From: Anaeramoeba ignava
Taxonomy: Eukaryota; Metamonada; Anaeramoebidae
Direction of reading: 5' to 3'
Length of the DNA stretch: 64,000 nt
Assembly: GCA_028826165.1 (NCBI GenBank)
Contig: JAPDFW010000101.1
Location: 62,001 to 126,000 of the forward strand
In this document: positions 36,401 through 47,583 of the stretch, piece after piece
Layout: each line of letters starts with the position of its first letter
Numbering within the stretch: position 1 is the first letter of the stretch
Made by a program: the position numbers and the translations under genes
The notes under the pieces: model-generated
Database searches by the model: none
What the model saw: only the letters and a program-made list of their open reading frames with translations
Told to the model about the DNA's origin: nothing

Positions 36401-38456
36401 TATATTGCCAATATCTATTGAAATATTACTTGATGATTCTTGGCAAGCATAAGTTAAAATTGGTTGATTGTTTTCATCCAAACAAGTATTATTTGTTGGG
36501 TTTTGATTGCAAATACTGAGATAATATTTGTTTCCATAAGAATCAAAAACAGGTCCATTCATTGAATTATTTGATTCAAGAGGTTGTAAATTATAAGTGA
36601 TATTCAATTCATTAATTGTAAAAGTGCAGTTATGTGTATTGCATTCTGATGCTCCACTTTGTGAAGTTGTTCCAGGTCCGCAATCCAAACAAGATGTGCT
36701 TCCTGAATCTTTTGAAAATGTGTTTTCTTGGCAATCATAACATTTAGATAATCCTGTTTGATTTCCATATTGACCTGGTTTGCATAATGAGCAAAATGAT
36801 GAATTTCCTTCACTATAAGTTCCTTCTGGACAAATTTGGCAAGTATCTGCTCCTCCTTCTTGAGGAGAAACACCATGAATGATGATTTGATTTATTCTTG
36901 CGAAATCATTATTTGAATATGATCTATTTGGATAAGCCTTAAAAGTAAAAAAAAAAAAAGAGTTATTATTTTTAATTTTTGTTTAATAAATATTAATAAT
37001 TGAATTTTCTTTTTTCTTGAATATTTACTTTCCAAAAAATCCATCCAACAGTATGTTCACCAGAAGTTAAATTATATTCAACAACTTGATTTGTAATGTT
37101 TTTATCATACATTGAATAATAAACAACATTATCAATAAAGAAATTAAAACCACAATAAACTTGATAAGTTGTAACATTTTCACATTGTAAAGTGTAATTA
37201 AAAATAATATTTCCAGGATTTGATAAATTAATAAATTGAACAATAGAATTTTGTATAAAACCCAAATGACCAACACCTGAATCCAAATAATCGACCATTG
37301 GTCTCCATCCTGGATATCCGCATTCACCATAACAATCTGTATACATTTCATTTGGTAAATCAATAAAATTTGTGATATATTTCGCAATACTTGCTTTATG
37401 ACCTTCTTCACAAGGAGAGCATACTGATGAAGATTGATTTCTTTGAAATCCTTCTTGACAAAATTCGCACACACTATTATTCATAACACTTCCAGGATTG
37501 CAATCAGCACAAGAATATCCTGGTTCATCAGGTTTATCTGAAACATTCGAACAAATACTTGGTTCAATTAATCTCCATTTTTTTGTTCTTTTATTATTTT
37601 CACAATCTGAGAAATAAAATTGATAATCATCATCAGTGCAATTTTCTCTTTGAATACAATGATCTGCTCCTATATCAGAGTATTCAGTAGAATTACATTG
37701 CAAACATTGTTCAGATCCTTCTTTTGGTGAATAATAATTTCTTTCACAAATAAAACATTCACTTGATGTTGAAAAACTTGAATATCCTTTTGAACATAAT
37801 TCACATTGATTTGCTGAATAATTAATTCCAATTACTTTAATATATTCAATTTGAGCGCAATCCAAACCAGTAGAAATTGAAGAATCCTTGTGATAAACCC
37901 ATTCAAATTGGTGGATTCCACTTGATAAAAAAAATGAAACTGTTTGATATTCCAAAATGGATGATTCCAAATTAATTCTTGGGAATCCATCAATATAAAA
38001 AATAAAACCGTCTTTATTTTCTTGACTATTAACTTTATAAGAAAATTCAATTTTTCCATCTTTGTTTAAATAAACCCAATATTTCAAAATTGAATCAGTT
38101 GAATCAGTTCCAGAATTACCGCTTTTGATATAACTTCCTTCTGTTATCCATGATATACAATTATTTCCTGTGCAAGTTATTTGGAAATTTTCTGGTAAAG
38201 AAGTCCAATTATTGTATAAAATTCCTCCTCCAAGTGAATATGTTCCATTAGCACAATTAACACATGAATTATTTTCTTGGTTCAAGTATTGACCTTCATC
38301 ACAAATTTTTGGAAATGTTTCTTTTTATTTTATAAATATTTTAATAAATAATAAAAGAAAATTTTTAATTTAATTTTTTTTTAATTTAAAATTTTTTTTA
38401 CTTGAATTTATTAAATTTAAAAATAAAAAGAAATTTAAAAGAATTAAAACTTTCAT
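33455..38456 (-). CDS. ELAPOR-like Cys-rich receptor with two MRH domains, 3 exons
   Basis: Exons (minus strand) 38456-38402, 38320-37029 and 36937-33455 join to 1609 residues. Exon 1 encodes just a signal peptide (MKVLILLNFFLFLNLINS). The ectodomain alternates Cys-rich ephrin-receptor/GCC2-type modules (CxxCxxGTYSLGG, CPPGSYSNQTGSSKCELCP) with aromatic beta-sandwich-like segments (HQFEWVYHKD, HIFKWNF, YELRWVYHQ). Two mannose-6-phosphate-receptor homology domains are seen: about 552-725 (CTFTINELN to WNTQYACPLC) and about 1298-1450 (CIFSFDN to WRSQYGCRIC). One TM helix (about 1499-1521) precedes a cytoplasmic tail with YTQL, a possible YxxPhi sorting signal, and an NE-rich stretch. This is the architecture of animal ELAPOR1/2, endolysosomal membrane proteins, here with the ectodomain partly duplicated. 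A sorting role is inferred. Both introns (80 and 91 bp) are supported by frame continuity. Confidence 0.87.
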
Positions 38457-38566
38457 TTTAAAAATAGAAAAAGAAAAAAATGAAAAAAAAAATTTAAAAA
38501 CAAAAAAATTTTTTTTTCTTTTTTTTTTCGCTTAATTTATTTCTCAATTAAATGTAATATTTTTAA
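38457..38566 (-). promoter_or_regulatory. Spacer with minus-strand T-rich CAT element
   Basis: This region lies between the stop of the deacetylase gene and the start of the ELAPOR-like gene, both on the minus strand. Read on the minus strand it contains TTTTTTTTTCATTTTTTTC just before the ELAPOR-like ATG. It supports the placement of that tiny first exon. Confidence 0.45.
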
Positions 38567-39262
38567 TCAATAACTTTGAAAGGAATCGAATTCGGATAAT
38601 GTCATGAATCGAAAACCTTTTTTCTTCAAATAAGGAATAGTATCATATAAAGTTTTAGGGGTCCATTTTCTATCGTGCAAAACGATAACTGAACCTGATT
38701 TAGTCAATAATTTAACATAAAGAGTATTTATCCAAGAAAATTGGATCTGTGGATCATGAGGGTACACATCACCAAGACACATTTTATAGCCGTGTTTGTT
38801 AGTGATATCGATCATTTCTTTGGTAAAATGACCGCCACCTGGTCTGATCCACTTTTTGGGAGGAATTTTATTAGTGAAAATTTGTTTGTCAACATTAATA
38901 AGTTGTTTCTCGAATTCCGTTATATCTAAAGAGACGCTTCTTTCGTCTCGTTGAAGATGATTTCCGATTTCATGACCTTTTTGTTTTATCTGATCAAAAA
39001 TGTGTTGATTTTTTTCTATATGATCTCCAATACAAAAAAAAGTAATTTTGATTTGATTTTCCTCTAAAATTTCTAGTATTTTTGGTGTAATTTCTGATGG
39101 TGCATCATCTATTGTTAAAGCGATTACTTTTTCTTGTGTTTCTTTAAACCATAAAACTTGAGGATATTTTCTTTTTATAATTCTCATAATCCATCTTGGT
39201 TTTAAATAAATTATTAAAACAATAATTAAAGAAATAAAAAATATAATTGAAAAAAGACCCAT
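38567..39262 (-). CDS. Membrane-anchored polysaccharide deacetylase (NodB/CE4 family)
   Basis: A single-exon ORF of 231 residues. An N-terminal hydrophobic helix (about 4-20) is followed by a NodB fold. Motif 1 is ALTIDDAP (D52, D53), motif 2 is GHEIGNH (H97, H102), motif 3 is IRPGGGHF, and the late motif is GSVIVLHDR (H196, D197). These supply the catalytic Asp, the metal-binding Asp-His-His triad and the late catalytic His. CE4 enzymes remove acetyl groups from chitin, peptidoglycan or related glycans. The helix suggests a type II membrane or ER/Golgi location, so it could act on cyst-wall or cell-surface glycan (inference). Such genes in protists sometimes come from bacteria, but base composition here matches the neighbours. 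Confidence 0.9.
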   Translation of the reverse strand: MGLFSIIFFISLIIVLIIYLKPRWIMRIIKRKYPQVLWFKETQEKVIALTIDDAPSEITPKILEILEENQIKITFFCIGDHIEKNQHIFDQIKQKGHEIGNHLQRDERSVSLDITEFEKQLINVDKQIFTNKIPPKKWIRPGGGHFTKEMIDITNKHGYKMCLGDVYPHDPQIQFSWINTLYVKLLTKSGSVIVLHDRKWTPKTLYDTIPYLKKKGFRFMTLSEFDSFQSY

Positions 39263-39370
39263 TTTATATTAAATTAAAAAAAATGAAAAAATGAAAAAAA
39301 TTAAAAAAATTAAAAATTATTTTTTTCATTTTTTTCATTTTAAAATAATAATAAAAATAAAAATAAAAAA
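39263..39370. promoter_or_regulatory. Bidirectional promoter region with mirrored T-rich CAT elements
   Basis: A 108-bp spacer between the divergent deacetylase and RPB3 genes. Next to the minus-strand gene lie two units reading TTTTTTCAT on the minus strand (about 39280-39300). Next to RPB3 lie two TTTTTTTCAT units on the plus strand (about 39323-39341). The mirror arrangement argues that the element is directional and belongs to each gene. Confidence 0.6.
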
Positions 39371-42300
39371 ATGAATGAAAGAAAATTTGATTCAACTCCT
39401 GAAATTCAAATATTAGAAATAGAAAGAGATTCAATAAAATTTAAACTTTCTAATGTTGATACAAGTTTTGCAAATGCTTTAAGAAGGATTATGATTGCTG
39501 AAGTCCCAACAATGGCTATTGATTTAGTTGAATTTGAAGTTAATACTTCTATTTTAAATGATGAGTTTCTTGCTCATCGTCTTGGTCTTATTCCTTTAAC
39601 AAGTTCTTCTGTTGATGAGTTCCGTTATACAAGAGTATATTTTTTTTTTAAATTCAAAATTCAAAACAAGATTTATAATTAAATTTATAACAGAATTTAT
39701 AATTAAATTTATAATTAAATTTATAATTAAATTTATAATTAAATTTATAACAGAATTTATAATTAAATTTATAATTAAATTTATAACAGAATTTATTTCA
39801 AAATTTATAATTAAATTTATAATTAAATTCATAATTAAATTTATAATTAAATTTATAATTAAATTTATAATTATATTTATAATTATATTTATAGTTAAAT
39901 TTATAATTAAATTTATAATTATATTTATAATTAAATTTATAGTTATATTTATAATTAAATTTATAATTATATTTATAATTAAATTTATAATTATATTTAT
40001 AATTAAATTTATAATTAAATTCATAATTAAATTTATAATTAAATTTATAATTAAATTTATATTAAAATTTATTTCAAAATTTATAATTAAATTCAAAACA
40101 AAATTCAAAACAAAATTTATAATTAAATTTATAATTAAATTTATATCAAAATTTATAATTAAATTTATAATAAAATTTATAATTAAATTTATAATTAAAT
40201 TTATAATTAAATTTATATTTAAATTTATAATTAAATTTATAATTAAATTTATATTAAAAAGGATTGTGATTGTGAATTAGATGATCCATGTGGAAAATGT
40301 TCTGTAATATTAAATTTAGATGTATGGAATAAATCATCAGGAGATCAAAGTATGGATAGAAATGCCAAAACAGATGCAGAAACACAACTTGTAACAAGTG
40401 ATCATCTTAAAAGTGCAGATCCAAGAGTTACTCCTGTTCATTCAATGGATGATGATCAAGATGATACTTCTCATAAAATTCTTATTGCTAAATTAGGTCC
40501 TGATCAAAGATTAAAATTTAAAGCTATTGCTAAAAAGGTTGATTTCATTATTTTTGGATGATTCATTGAAATTTAGAATGAAATTTATATCAAAATTTAT
40601 ATCAAAATTTATATTAAAATTTATATTAAAATTTATATCAAAATTTATATTAAAATTTATATTAAAATTTATATCAAAATTTATATTAAAATTTATTTCA
40701 AAATTTATATAAAAATTTATTTCAAAATTTATTTTAAAATTTATTTTAAAATTTATATTAAAATTTATATTAAAATTTATATTAAAATTTATATTAAAAT
40801 TTATTTCAAAATTTATTTTAAAATCGGATATAAAATTATTTTTAAAATTTATATTAAAATTTATTTCAAAATTTATATTAAAATTTATTTCAAAATTTAT
40901 TTCAAAATTTATTTTAAAATTTATTTCAAAATTTATATCAAAATTATTTCAAAATTTATATTAAAATTTATATTAAATTTATTTCAAAATTTATATCAAA
41001 ATTTATATTAAAATTTATTTCAAAATTTATATTAAAATTTATATTAAATTTATTTCAAAATTTATTTCAAAATTTATATTAAAATTTATATTAAAATTTA
41101 TTTCAAAATTTATTTCAAAATTTATATTAAAATTTATTTTAAAATTGGATATAAAATTATTTTTAAAATTTATATAAAATTTATATTAAAATTTATATTA
41201 AAATTTATATTAAAATTTATTTCAAAATTTATTTCAAAATTTATATTAAAATTTATATTAAAATTTATATTAAAATTTATTTCAAAATTTATTTTAAAAA
41301 TTTATTTCAAAATTTATTTCAAAATTTATTTCAAAATTTATTTCAAAATTTATATTAAAATTTATATTAAAATTTATTTCAAAATTTATTTCAAAATTTA
41401 TATTAAAATTTATTTTAAAATTGGATATAAAATTATTTTAAAATTTATATAAAAATTTATATTAAAATTTATATTAAATTTATTTTAAAATTTATTTCAA
41501 AATTTATTTCAAAATTTATATTAAAATTTATATTAAAATTTATTTCAAAATTTATATTAAAATTTGTTTCAAAATTTATATTAAAATTTATATTAAATTT
41601 ATATCAAAATTTATATCAAAAATTATTTCAAAATTTATATTAAAATTTATATTAAAATTTATTTCAAAATTTATTTCAAAATTTATTTTTAAAATTTATT
41701 TCAAAATTTATATTAAAATTTATATTAAAATTTATTTCAAAATTTATATTAAAATTTATATTAAAAATTTATTTAAAATTTATTTAAAAATTTATTTCAA
41801 AATTTATATTAAAATTATTTTAAAATTTATATTAAAATTTATATTAAAATTTATTTCAAAATTTATATTAAAATTTATATTAAATTTATATCAAAATTTA
41901 TATCAAAATTATTTCAAAATTTATATTAAAATTTATATTAAATTTATTTTAAAATTTATTTCAAAATTTATATTAAAATTTATTTAAAATTTATTTTAAA
42001 ATTTATATTAAAATTTATTTCAAAATTTATATTAAAATTTATATTAAAATTTATATTAAAAATTTATATTAAAATTTATATTAAAATTTATTTCAAAATT
42101 TATATTAAATTTATTTTAAAATTTATATCAAAATTTATATTAAAATTTATATTAAAATTTATATTAAAATTTATTTCAAAATTTATATTAAAATTTATAT
42201 TAAAAATTATATTAAAATTTATATTAAAATTTATTTCAAAATTTATTTCAAAATTTATTTCAAAATTTATATTAAAATTTATATTAAAATTTATATTAAA

Positions 42301-42989
42301 ATTTATATTAAAATTTATTTCAAAATTTATTTCAAAATTTATATCAAAATTTATATTAAAATTTATATTAAAATTTATATTAAAATTTATATTAAAATTT
42401 ATTTCAAAATTTATATAAAAATTTATATCAAAATTTATATTAAAATTTATTTTAAAATTTATTTCAAAATTTATTTCAAAATTTAAAAGGGATTCGGTCA
42501 AGAACATGCAAAATGGTCTCCTGTTTGTGTTGCAACTTATCGTTTTGTTCCCAAAATTAAAATTTCATATCAATCTCCAAATTCAGAAAAAACTCAATCT
42601 GCTTATTCAAAAATTGTTGATAGTTGTCCAGCAAGAGTATTTAAAATGAATCAAGACAGAATTGAAATTGAAAATGAAGATCGTTGCTTTTTTTGTGAAG
42701 AATGTACTAAAAAAGCAAATGAACTTGATGCAGGAATTAATATTGCAATCGAATCTGAACCAAATACATTCGTTTTTTCTGTTGAAGTAATTTATTTATT
42801 AAAAAAACAAAAACAAAAACAAAAAATTCATTTGCTTTTTTATTTATTTTTTTTTTTGTTGTTTTTTTTATTTAGTCAACTGGTGCTTTAAAACCAACAG
42901 AAATTGTTCTTTCTGCTTTAAGAATCCTTAAAGAAAAATTAAGAGCAATTCATGGAAGACTTCCAGAAGATAATGATCTTATTAGATAA
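39371..42989 (+). CDS. RPB3: DNA-directed RNA polymerase II subunit RPB3, 4 exons
   Basis: Exons 39371-39634, 40262-40537, 42490-42786 and 42876-42989 join to 316 residues, the usual RPB3 length (about 275-318). The alpha-like domain starts with [20 protein letters not shown]. The zinc site [14 protein letters not shown] begins exactly at the exon 2 border, with four Cys at about 90, 92, 98 and 101. The acidic loop, then [15 protein letters not shown] across intron 2, and a C-terminal dimerisation helix ([19 protein letters not shown]) complete it. RPB3 pairs with RPB11 as the assembly platform of RNA polymerase II. The gene must be essential, yet introns 1 and 2 are inflated by tandem repeats to 627 and 1952 bp. 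Intron 2 has a GTTGAT donor; intron 3 is an ordinary 89 bp. Confidence 0.95.
39635..40261 (+). repeat. 12-bp minisatellite filling RPB3 intron 1
   Basis: About 50 copies of a 12-bp unit (TTTATAATTAAA and variants with ATATTTAT or ACAGAA). The donor is GTATAT and the acceptor is TAAAAAG. The frames reading FIIKFIIK or INLIINLI on either strand are not proteins but a result of the 12-bp period. Confidence 0.9.
40538..42489 (+). repeat. 12-bp minisatellite filling RPB3 intron 2
   Basis: About 160 units of AAAATTTATATT or AAAATTTATTTC run to the acceptor AAAAG. A longer-range pattern is visible: AAAATYGGATATAAAATTATTT recurs near 40823, 41142 and 41414, spaced about 319 and 272 bp apart, so higher-order blocks have been copied. 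Confidence 0.9.
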
Positions 42990-43125
42990 TAAATTTTTAT
43001 TTGCTTTTCTTTTTTTTTTTTTAATTTGATTTAATTTGATTTAATTTGATTTACAAAAAAAAAAGTTCTTAAAATAATTCTTAATTTTCAAATATTTTTT
43101 TTATTTTGTTTTTGTTTTTGTTTTT

Positions 43126-45268
43126 TCATTTGTTTTTTCCTGTTTGAAGAGAATCAAATGATTTATGAATTTGATCTAATGAAATATCTGAATGTCGAAA
43201 AGAATAACTTGATTTAGTTAAAGTATTCTCCAAATCTTCAATAAACATATCCATAAGTTGAATCCAATTATCAAAAATATCGTCTTCAATTTGGGGATGA
43301 TTTGAATGATTTGAAGAATTAGAATTTGTTGAGATTTGATGTAATTTTTCAATCTTTGCTTGGATATTTGCAAGTGAACCAGATAAATCATTGATATTTC
43401 TATTCATTTTGGATTGATTTGAATAAGAAAAAAGAAAAGAAACAAGTAAAAAGGCGAACACAAGAAGAACAGCAACAAAACTAATTTGGAAAGTTTTTTC
43501 AATCGAAGAAGCAATAGTTGATTGGATTTGTGATTGTTGTTCAATTTGCATTTTATGGATTTCTTCCTGAGAAGGACCAGTTTTTTGGGGGATATTTTGA
43601 ACTTGAATTTGAGGATTCGGGAAAATTTCTTGAGGTGATTTTTGAGAAAGTAAATCTTGTTGTTGTAAATTATTATCGGATTCATTGGCGATTTGATTTT
43701 GAAGTTGATTTTGCAATTCAACAAATTTTTCGGTTTCTTGTTTTGCGGTGTCGATCCAATGTTTCATTGAAGTTCCATGAGCAGAAATTGATTTTTTCTC
43801 GATAATCTTTTTGAGAAGAACAGACTTGCGGAAAATGGTATCACAATAAATATGGATTGAAGTGGAATTTTCTGACACTTTTTTGATTTCGTGAATTGAA
43901 TAAACTGAAAAAGAATCACTGTAAGGTGCCTTAACAATATCATAATGGAATTCGACAAGAAACTCGTCTTCTGAGTAGAAAAACACTCTTTGGTGCTCCA
44001 CAACGTCTGCGGTTTTTTGAGACACAAAAGGCCCTCCATTGAGCGGGGTTGTATAAAGTATATCCCGTTTTGGAATTCTCTGGGGATCATCGAAGTTCCA
44101 TTCTTTCATCACCAAATTTGTGTTCTCAATTTTATCCATATATTGCTTCAAAAAAGTCTCGTTCTGGTGATACACAACTTGATAAACCACATCAAGCGGA
44201 GCTGGTACTGTTTCTGTCGTAACGTCCTTTGGTTTTGGTAAACTAATTGGAACGACGCTTTTTGGGATGAATGATGGAAGTTGTATTTTCTTCGGTGATG
44301 GTTTGATCGGTTCGGGTTGGATATTCAAGTTGGATTCCCGATCCGAATCAGAATCGAGGTTCAAATCATCTTTTTCTTGCTCATTATTTACCTCGTTTTC
44401 TTCGATTGTTTGTATTTCTTGCGCGGAATTTGGCTCAATGTTAATTTTGTTTTTCAATGGAATATTTTGATTTAAATTTTGATTTAAATTTTGATTTTTT
44501 GACTGAGAATTTGGATCTAAAATTTGGGATTTTGAATTTTCGGTTGAAAGATCAGTATTTGAAGTGTTCTTGCTAATAGAAGTATCGATAGAATCGTTAT
44601 TTTCAAGAATTCTTTTTTGGATCGCTTTTTCTTTATGAAGAGATTGGATAAATCTTTGGACATTGCGATTTTTTGTTTCGTTTTGGTCTTTAAATTGAGT
44701 TTGAGCAATTTTTATATTTTTAATCCATGAATTGAATTCGGATTTTTTGTCCGAAATGAATTTATGAGTTTCTTGATTGGTTTCTAATTGGAATTCAAAA
44801 CCCAAACTTGTATTTGCTTTATCCCGAATTTGTTTTAATTGAGCGTTTTGCAAATTAATTTTGATTTGATTTTCAGTTGATTTTAAATCCAAACAAACTA
44901 AATAATTATCTTCAATTGAAAAAGGTAAATTTTTCCATATTTTGTATTTCTCCTTCTGTTGTGTTGTTTTTGGAATAGGTTTTGTTTTACTTCGAGTCAG
45001 GTATTTTTGTTGTTTGATAGTTTTTGTATTCGTTTTTCAAATTACTTACATAATGAAGAAGGTTCCCGATTTTCAATATTTGTGTTGGAGCGTTTTTTCC
45101 TGTTATTTTTTCTTCTTTCAAATTGATTTGGTTTGGTTTTGAAGTTATAGCATTTCCCTTTGTGTTTGCTGGGTCTGTTTGTGTAGGTTCTACTTGAGAA
45201 TTTAGATTTGAGGTTGTTTCTGATTTCGGAATTTGGTTTTGAGAAGGATTTTCTGGAATTTTACTCAT
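43126..45268 (-). CDS. PH-VASt-transmembrane protein (putative sterol/lipid transfer), 2 exons
   Basis: Exons (minus) 45268-45050 and 44955-43126 join to 682 residues. The only GTAAGT donor in the window is used here. A PH domain spans about 63-155: strand KIGNLLHY meets KEKYKIWKNLPFSIEDNYL across the splice, ending in the invariant Trp (FNSWIKNIK). After a Ser/Asn-rich acidic linker comes a VASt domain (about 316-489) with TTPLNGGPFVSQKTADVVEH, FLVEFHYDIVKAPYSDSF and a C-terminal amphipathic helix. One TM helix lies at about 564-584. VASt domains of the Lam/GRAMD1 proteins bind sterol and work at ER contact sites; those usually carry a GRAM domain where this one has PH. The protein is probably ER-anchored by the TM segment (inference). 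Confidence 0.88.
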
Positions 45269-45343
45269 TAAGAAAAAAAAGTGAAAAAAAAAAATAAAAA
45301 AAAAAATTTTTCATTTTTTTTCTTTTTTAAAATTCTCAATATA
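45269..45343. promoter_or_regulatory. Divergent 75-bp promoter region, PH-VASt / alpha-SNAP
   Basis: The region is A-rich on the left half and T-rich on the right half of the plus strand, so each gene is preceded by a pyrimidine tract on its own coding strand. The right half has TTTTTCATTTTTTTTC. The left half, on the minus strand, has the variant TTTTTTTCACTTTTTTTTC. Confidence 0.5.
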
Positions 45344-47583
45344 ATGACTTCTGCACAAGAAGAAAAAGCAAATGATTTGTTTGAAAAAGCTCAAAAGAAA
45401 ATGAAGAGTTTTGTTTTTTATAGTTCTGAAATTAAGTTTGATGAAGCTCAAACAATGTTTATTAAAGCAGCAAATCTTTATAAAATTTTAAATAATTGTT
45501 GATAAACATTTTAAAAAATAAATATAAATCAAAATATAAATATAAATATAAATATAATTATAAATATAAATATAAATATAAATATAAATATAAATATAAA
45601 TATAAATATAAATATAAATTATATTTAAAATATAAAAAGGGGAAAAAGCTGGTGAATCTTTTTTAATGGCTTCAGAATGCCAAAAACAAATGAAAGACGA
45701 ATATTTAGTTGCTTCTCATTTATTGGATGCTGCTAAATGTTTTAGAAAAACAAATATAGATAGTATTTCTTTTTAAAATTTCAAATTTAAAATTAAAATT
45801 TAAAAAACGTTTTTTATTATTTTTTTTAGAATCAATTGAATTAATTGAAAAAGCTATTACAATTTATTTACAAATTGGTAAATTGAATTTAGTTGGAAAA
45901 TATTCACAAGATTTAGCTGAATTTTATGAAAAGAAGAAAGATTTTAAAAAAGCTATTGAATATTATAGAAAAGTAAATTCAAAAATAAATATTTAATTCC
46001 AAAATATTAAATTCAAAAATAATATAATATAATTTTTAAAGGCAGCTGATTTTTATGATACAGAAAATAATAAAGGGTTTGAAAAATAGAATATGAATCA
46101 AAATTTATTATTTATTAAAAATTATGAATTATTTGTTTTTTGGGAATAAATAAAAAGGGATGCACAACATTGTTTAGCAAAATTAGCTCCAATTTATGCA
46201 GATCTTGAAGAATATTCACAAGCAACTCAAATTTATGAAAATTTAGCTATGGAATATTTAGATAATCCTTCATTAAAATATTCAGTTCAAGAAATGTTTT
46301 TTATGGCTTGTTTATGTAGATTTTGTGAAGGAGTACAAATTTATTAACAGATTTATTGACAGATTTATTTATAAAATTAATTATAAAATTATTTATAAAA
46401 TTATTTATAAAATTATATATAAAATTATATATTAAATTATTAATAAAATTAAATATAAAATTAAATATAAAATTATTTATAAAATTATTTATAAAATTAT
46501 TTATAAAATTATTTATAAAATTATTTATAAAATTATTTATAAAATTATTAATAAAATTAATTATAAAATTATTTATAAAATTATTTATAAAATTATTTAT
46601 AAAATTATTTATAAAATTATTTATAAAATTATTTATAAAATTATTTATTAAATTATTTATAAAAATTATTTATTAAATTATTTATTAAAATTATTTATAA
46701 AATTATTTATAAAATTATTTATAAAATTATTTATAAAATTATTTATAAAATTATTTATTAAATTATTTATTAAATTATTTATAAATTATTTATAAAATTA
46801 ATTATAAAATTATTTATAAAATTATTTATAAAATTATTTATAAAATTAAATATAAAATTATTAATAAAATTAAATATAAAATTATTAATAAAATTATTTA
46901 TAAAATTAAATATAAAATTATTTTATAAAATTATTTATTAAATTATTTATTAAATTATTTATTAAATTATTTATAAAATTATTTATAAAATTATTTATAA
47001 AATTATTTATAAAATTATTTATAAAATTATTTATTAAATTATTTATAAAATTAATTATAAAATTATTTATAAAATTATTTATAAAATTAATTATAAAATT
47101 ATTTATAAAATTAAATATAAAATTATTAATAAAATTAAATATAAAATTATTAATAAAATTATTTATAAAATTATTTATAAAATTATTTATAAAATTAAAT
47201 ATAAAATTATTTATAAAATTATTTATTAAATTATTTATAAAATTATTTATAAAATTATTTATTTTAATAAAGGATTTAGAAGTAGCTCAATCTGCTTATG
47301 AAAGATATTTAGAACAAGATGTTATTTTTGCTTCTCATAAAAAAGCTAAATTAATAGAAGTAAAATTTTAAATTTTTTTGATTTATTTTAAAATTTATAA
47401 TAAAATTTATAATAAAAATAAAAAAAGGGTTTAATTAAAGTATTTGAAGAAGGAGATTTAGAAGCATTTTCAACTTTAATTTTTAATTACGATCAAGAAG
47501 CAAAATTAACTTTATTACAAACAACTTTATTATTAAGAATTAAAAAATTAATTACAACAAATCAAACAAAACAACTTTTATAA
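45344..47583 (+). CDS. NAPA: Alpha-SNAP (NSF attachment protein), 7 exons
   Basis: Exons 45344-45497, 45640-45762, 45830-45972, 46042-46076, 46158-46332, 47273-47359 and 47428-47583 join to 290 residues, the standard alpha-SNAP length. The signature helices are in order: KFDEAQTMFIKAANLYKILNN-WEKAGESF, HLLDAAKCFRKTN, SIELIEKAITIYLQIGKLN, KAIEYYRKAADFYDTENNKG, AQHCLAKLAPIYADLEEYSQ, LDNPSLKYSVQEMFFMACLC, and the C-terminal LLLRIKKLITT. Alpha-SNAP brings NSF to assembled SNARE complexes for disassembly after membrane fusion. The essential Leu near the C-terminus (penultimate in animals) is present as QLL. Exon 4 is only 35 nt. Donors GTTGAT and GTTTGA differ from GTA but are fixed by frame and by the conserved family sequence on both sides. 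Confidence 0.94.
45498..45639 (+). repeat. ATAAAT hexamer array in alpha-SNAP intron 1
   Basis: About 20 units of ATAAAT make up most of this 142-bp intron. Confidence 0.8.
46333..47272 (+). repeat. 12-bp minisatellite filling alpha-SNAP intron 5
   Basis: About 75 units of ATAAAATTATTT with ATTAAATTATTT and AATATAAAATTA variants, in a 940-bp intron. The donor is GTACAA and the acceptor ATAAAG. The unit is the same as in calpain intron 6, 26 kb away. Confidence 0.88.

Noticed and set aside
38567-39262. Recent bacterial transfer of the NodB deacetylase
   Set aside because: Family distribution allows it, but codon use and AT content match the neighbours and a eukaryotic-style promoter element is present; no evidence in the window for a recent event.
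39596-40280. Both-strand frames encoding FIIKFIIK and INLIINLI repeats
   Set aside because: They cover RPB3 intron 1. The flanking exons splice precisely in a conserved RPB3 sequence, so the repeat is removed.
42100-42507. Minus-strand frame encoding [10 protein letters not shown] repeats
   Set aside because: Product of the 12-bp array of RPB3 intron 2.
46356-46676. Frame encoding FIKLFIKL repeats
   Set aside because: Inside alpha-SNAP intron 5; the family sequence continues cleanly from exon 5 to exon 6.
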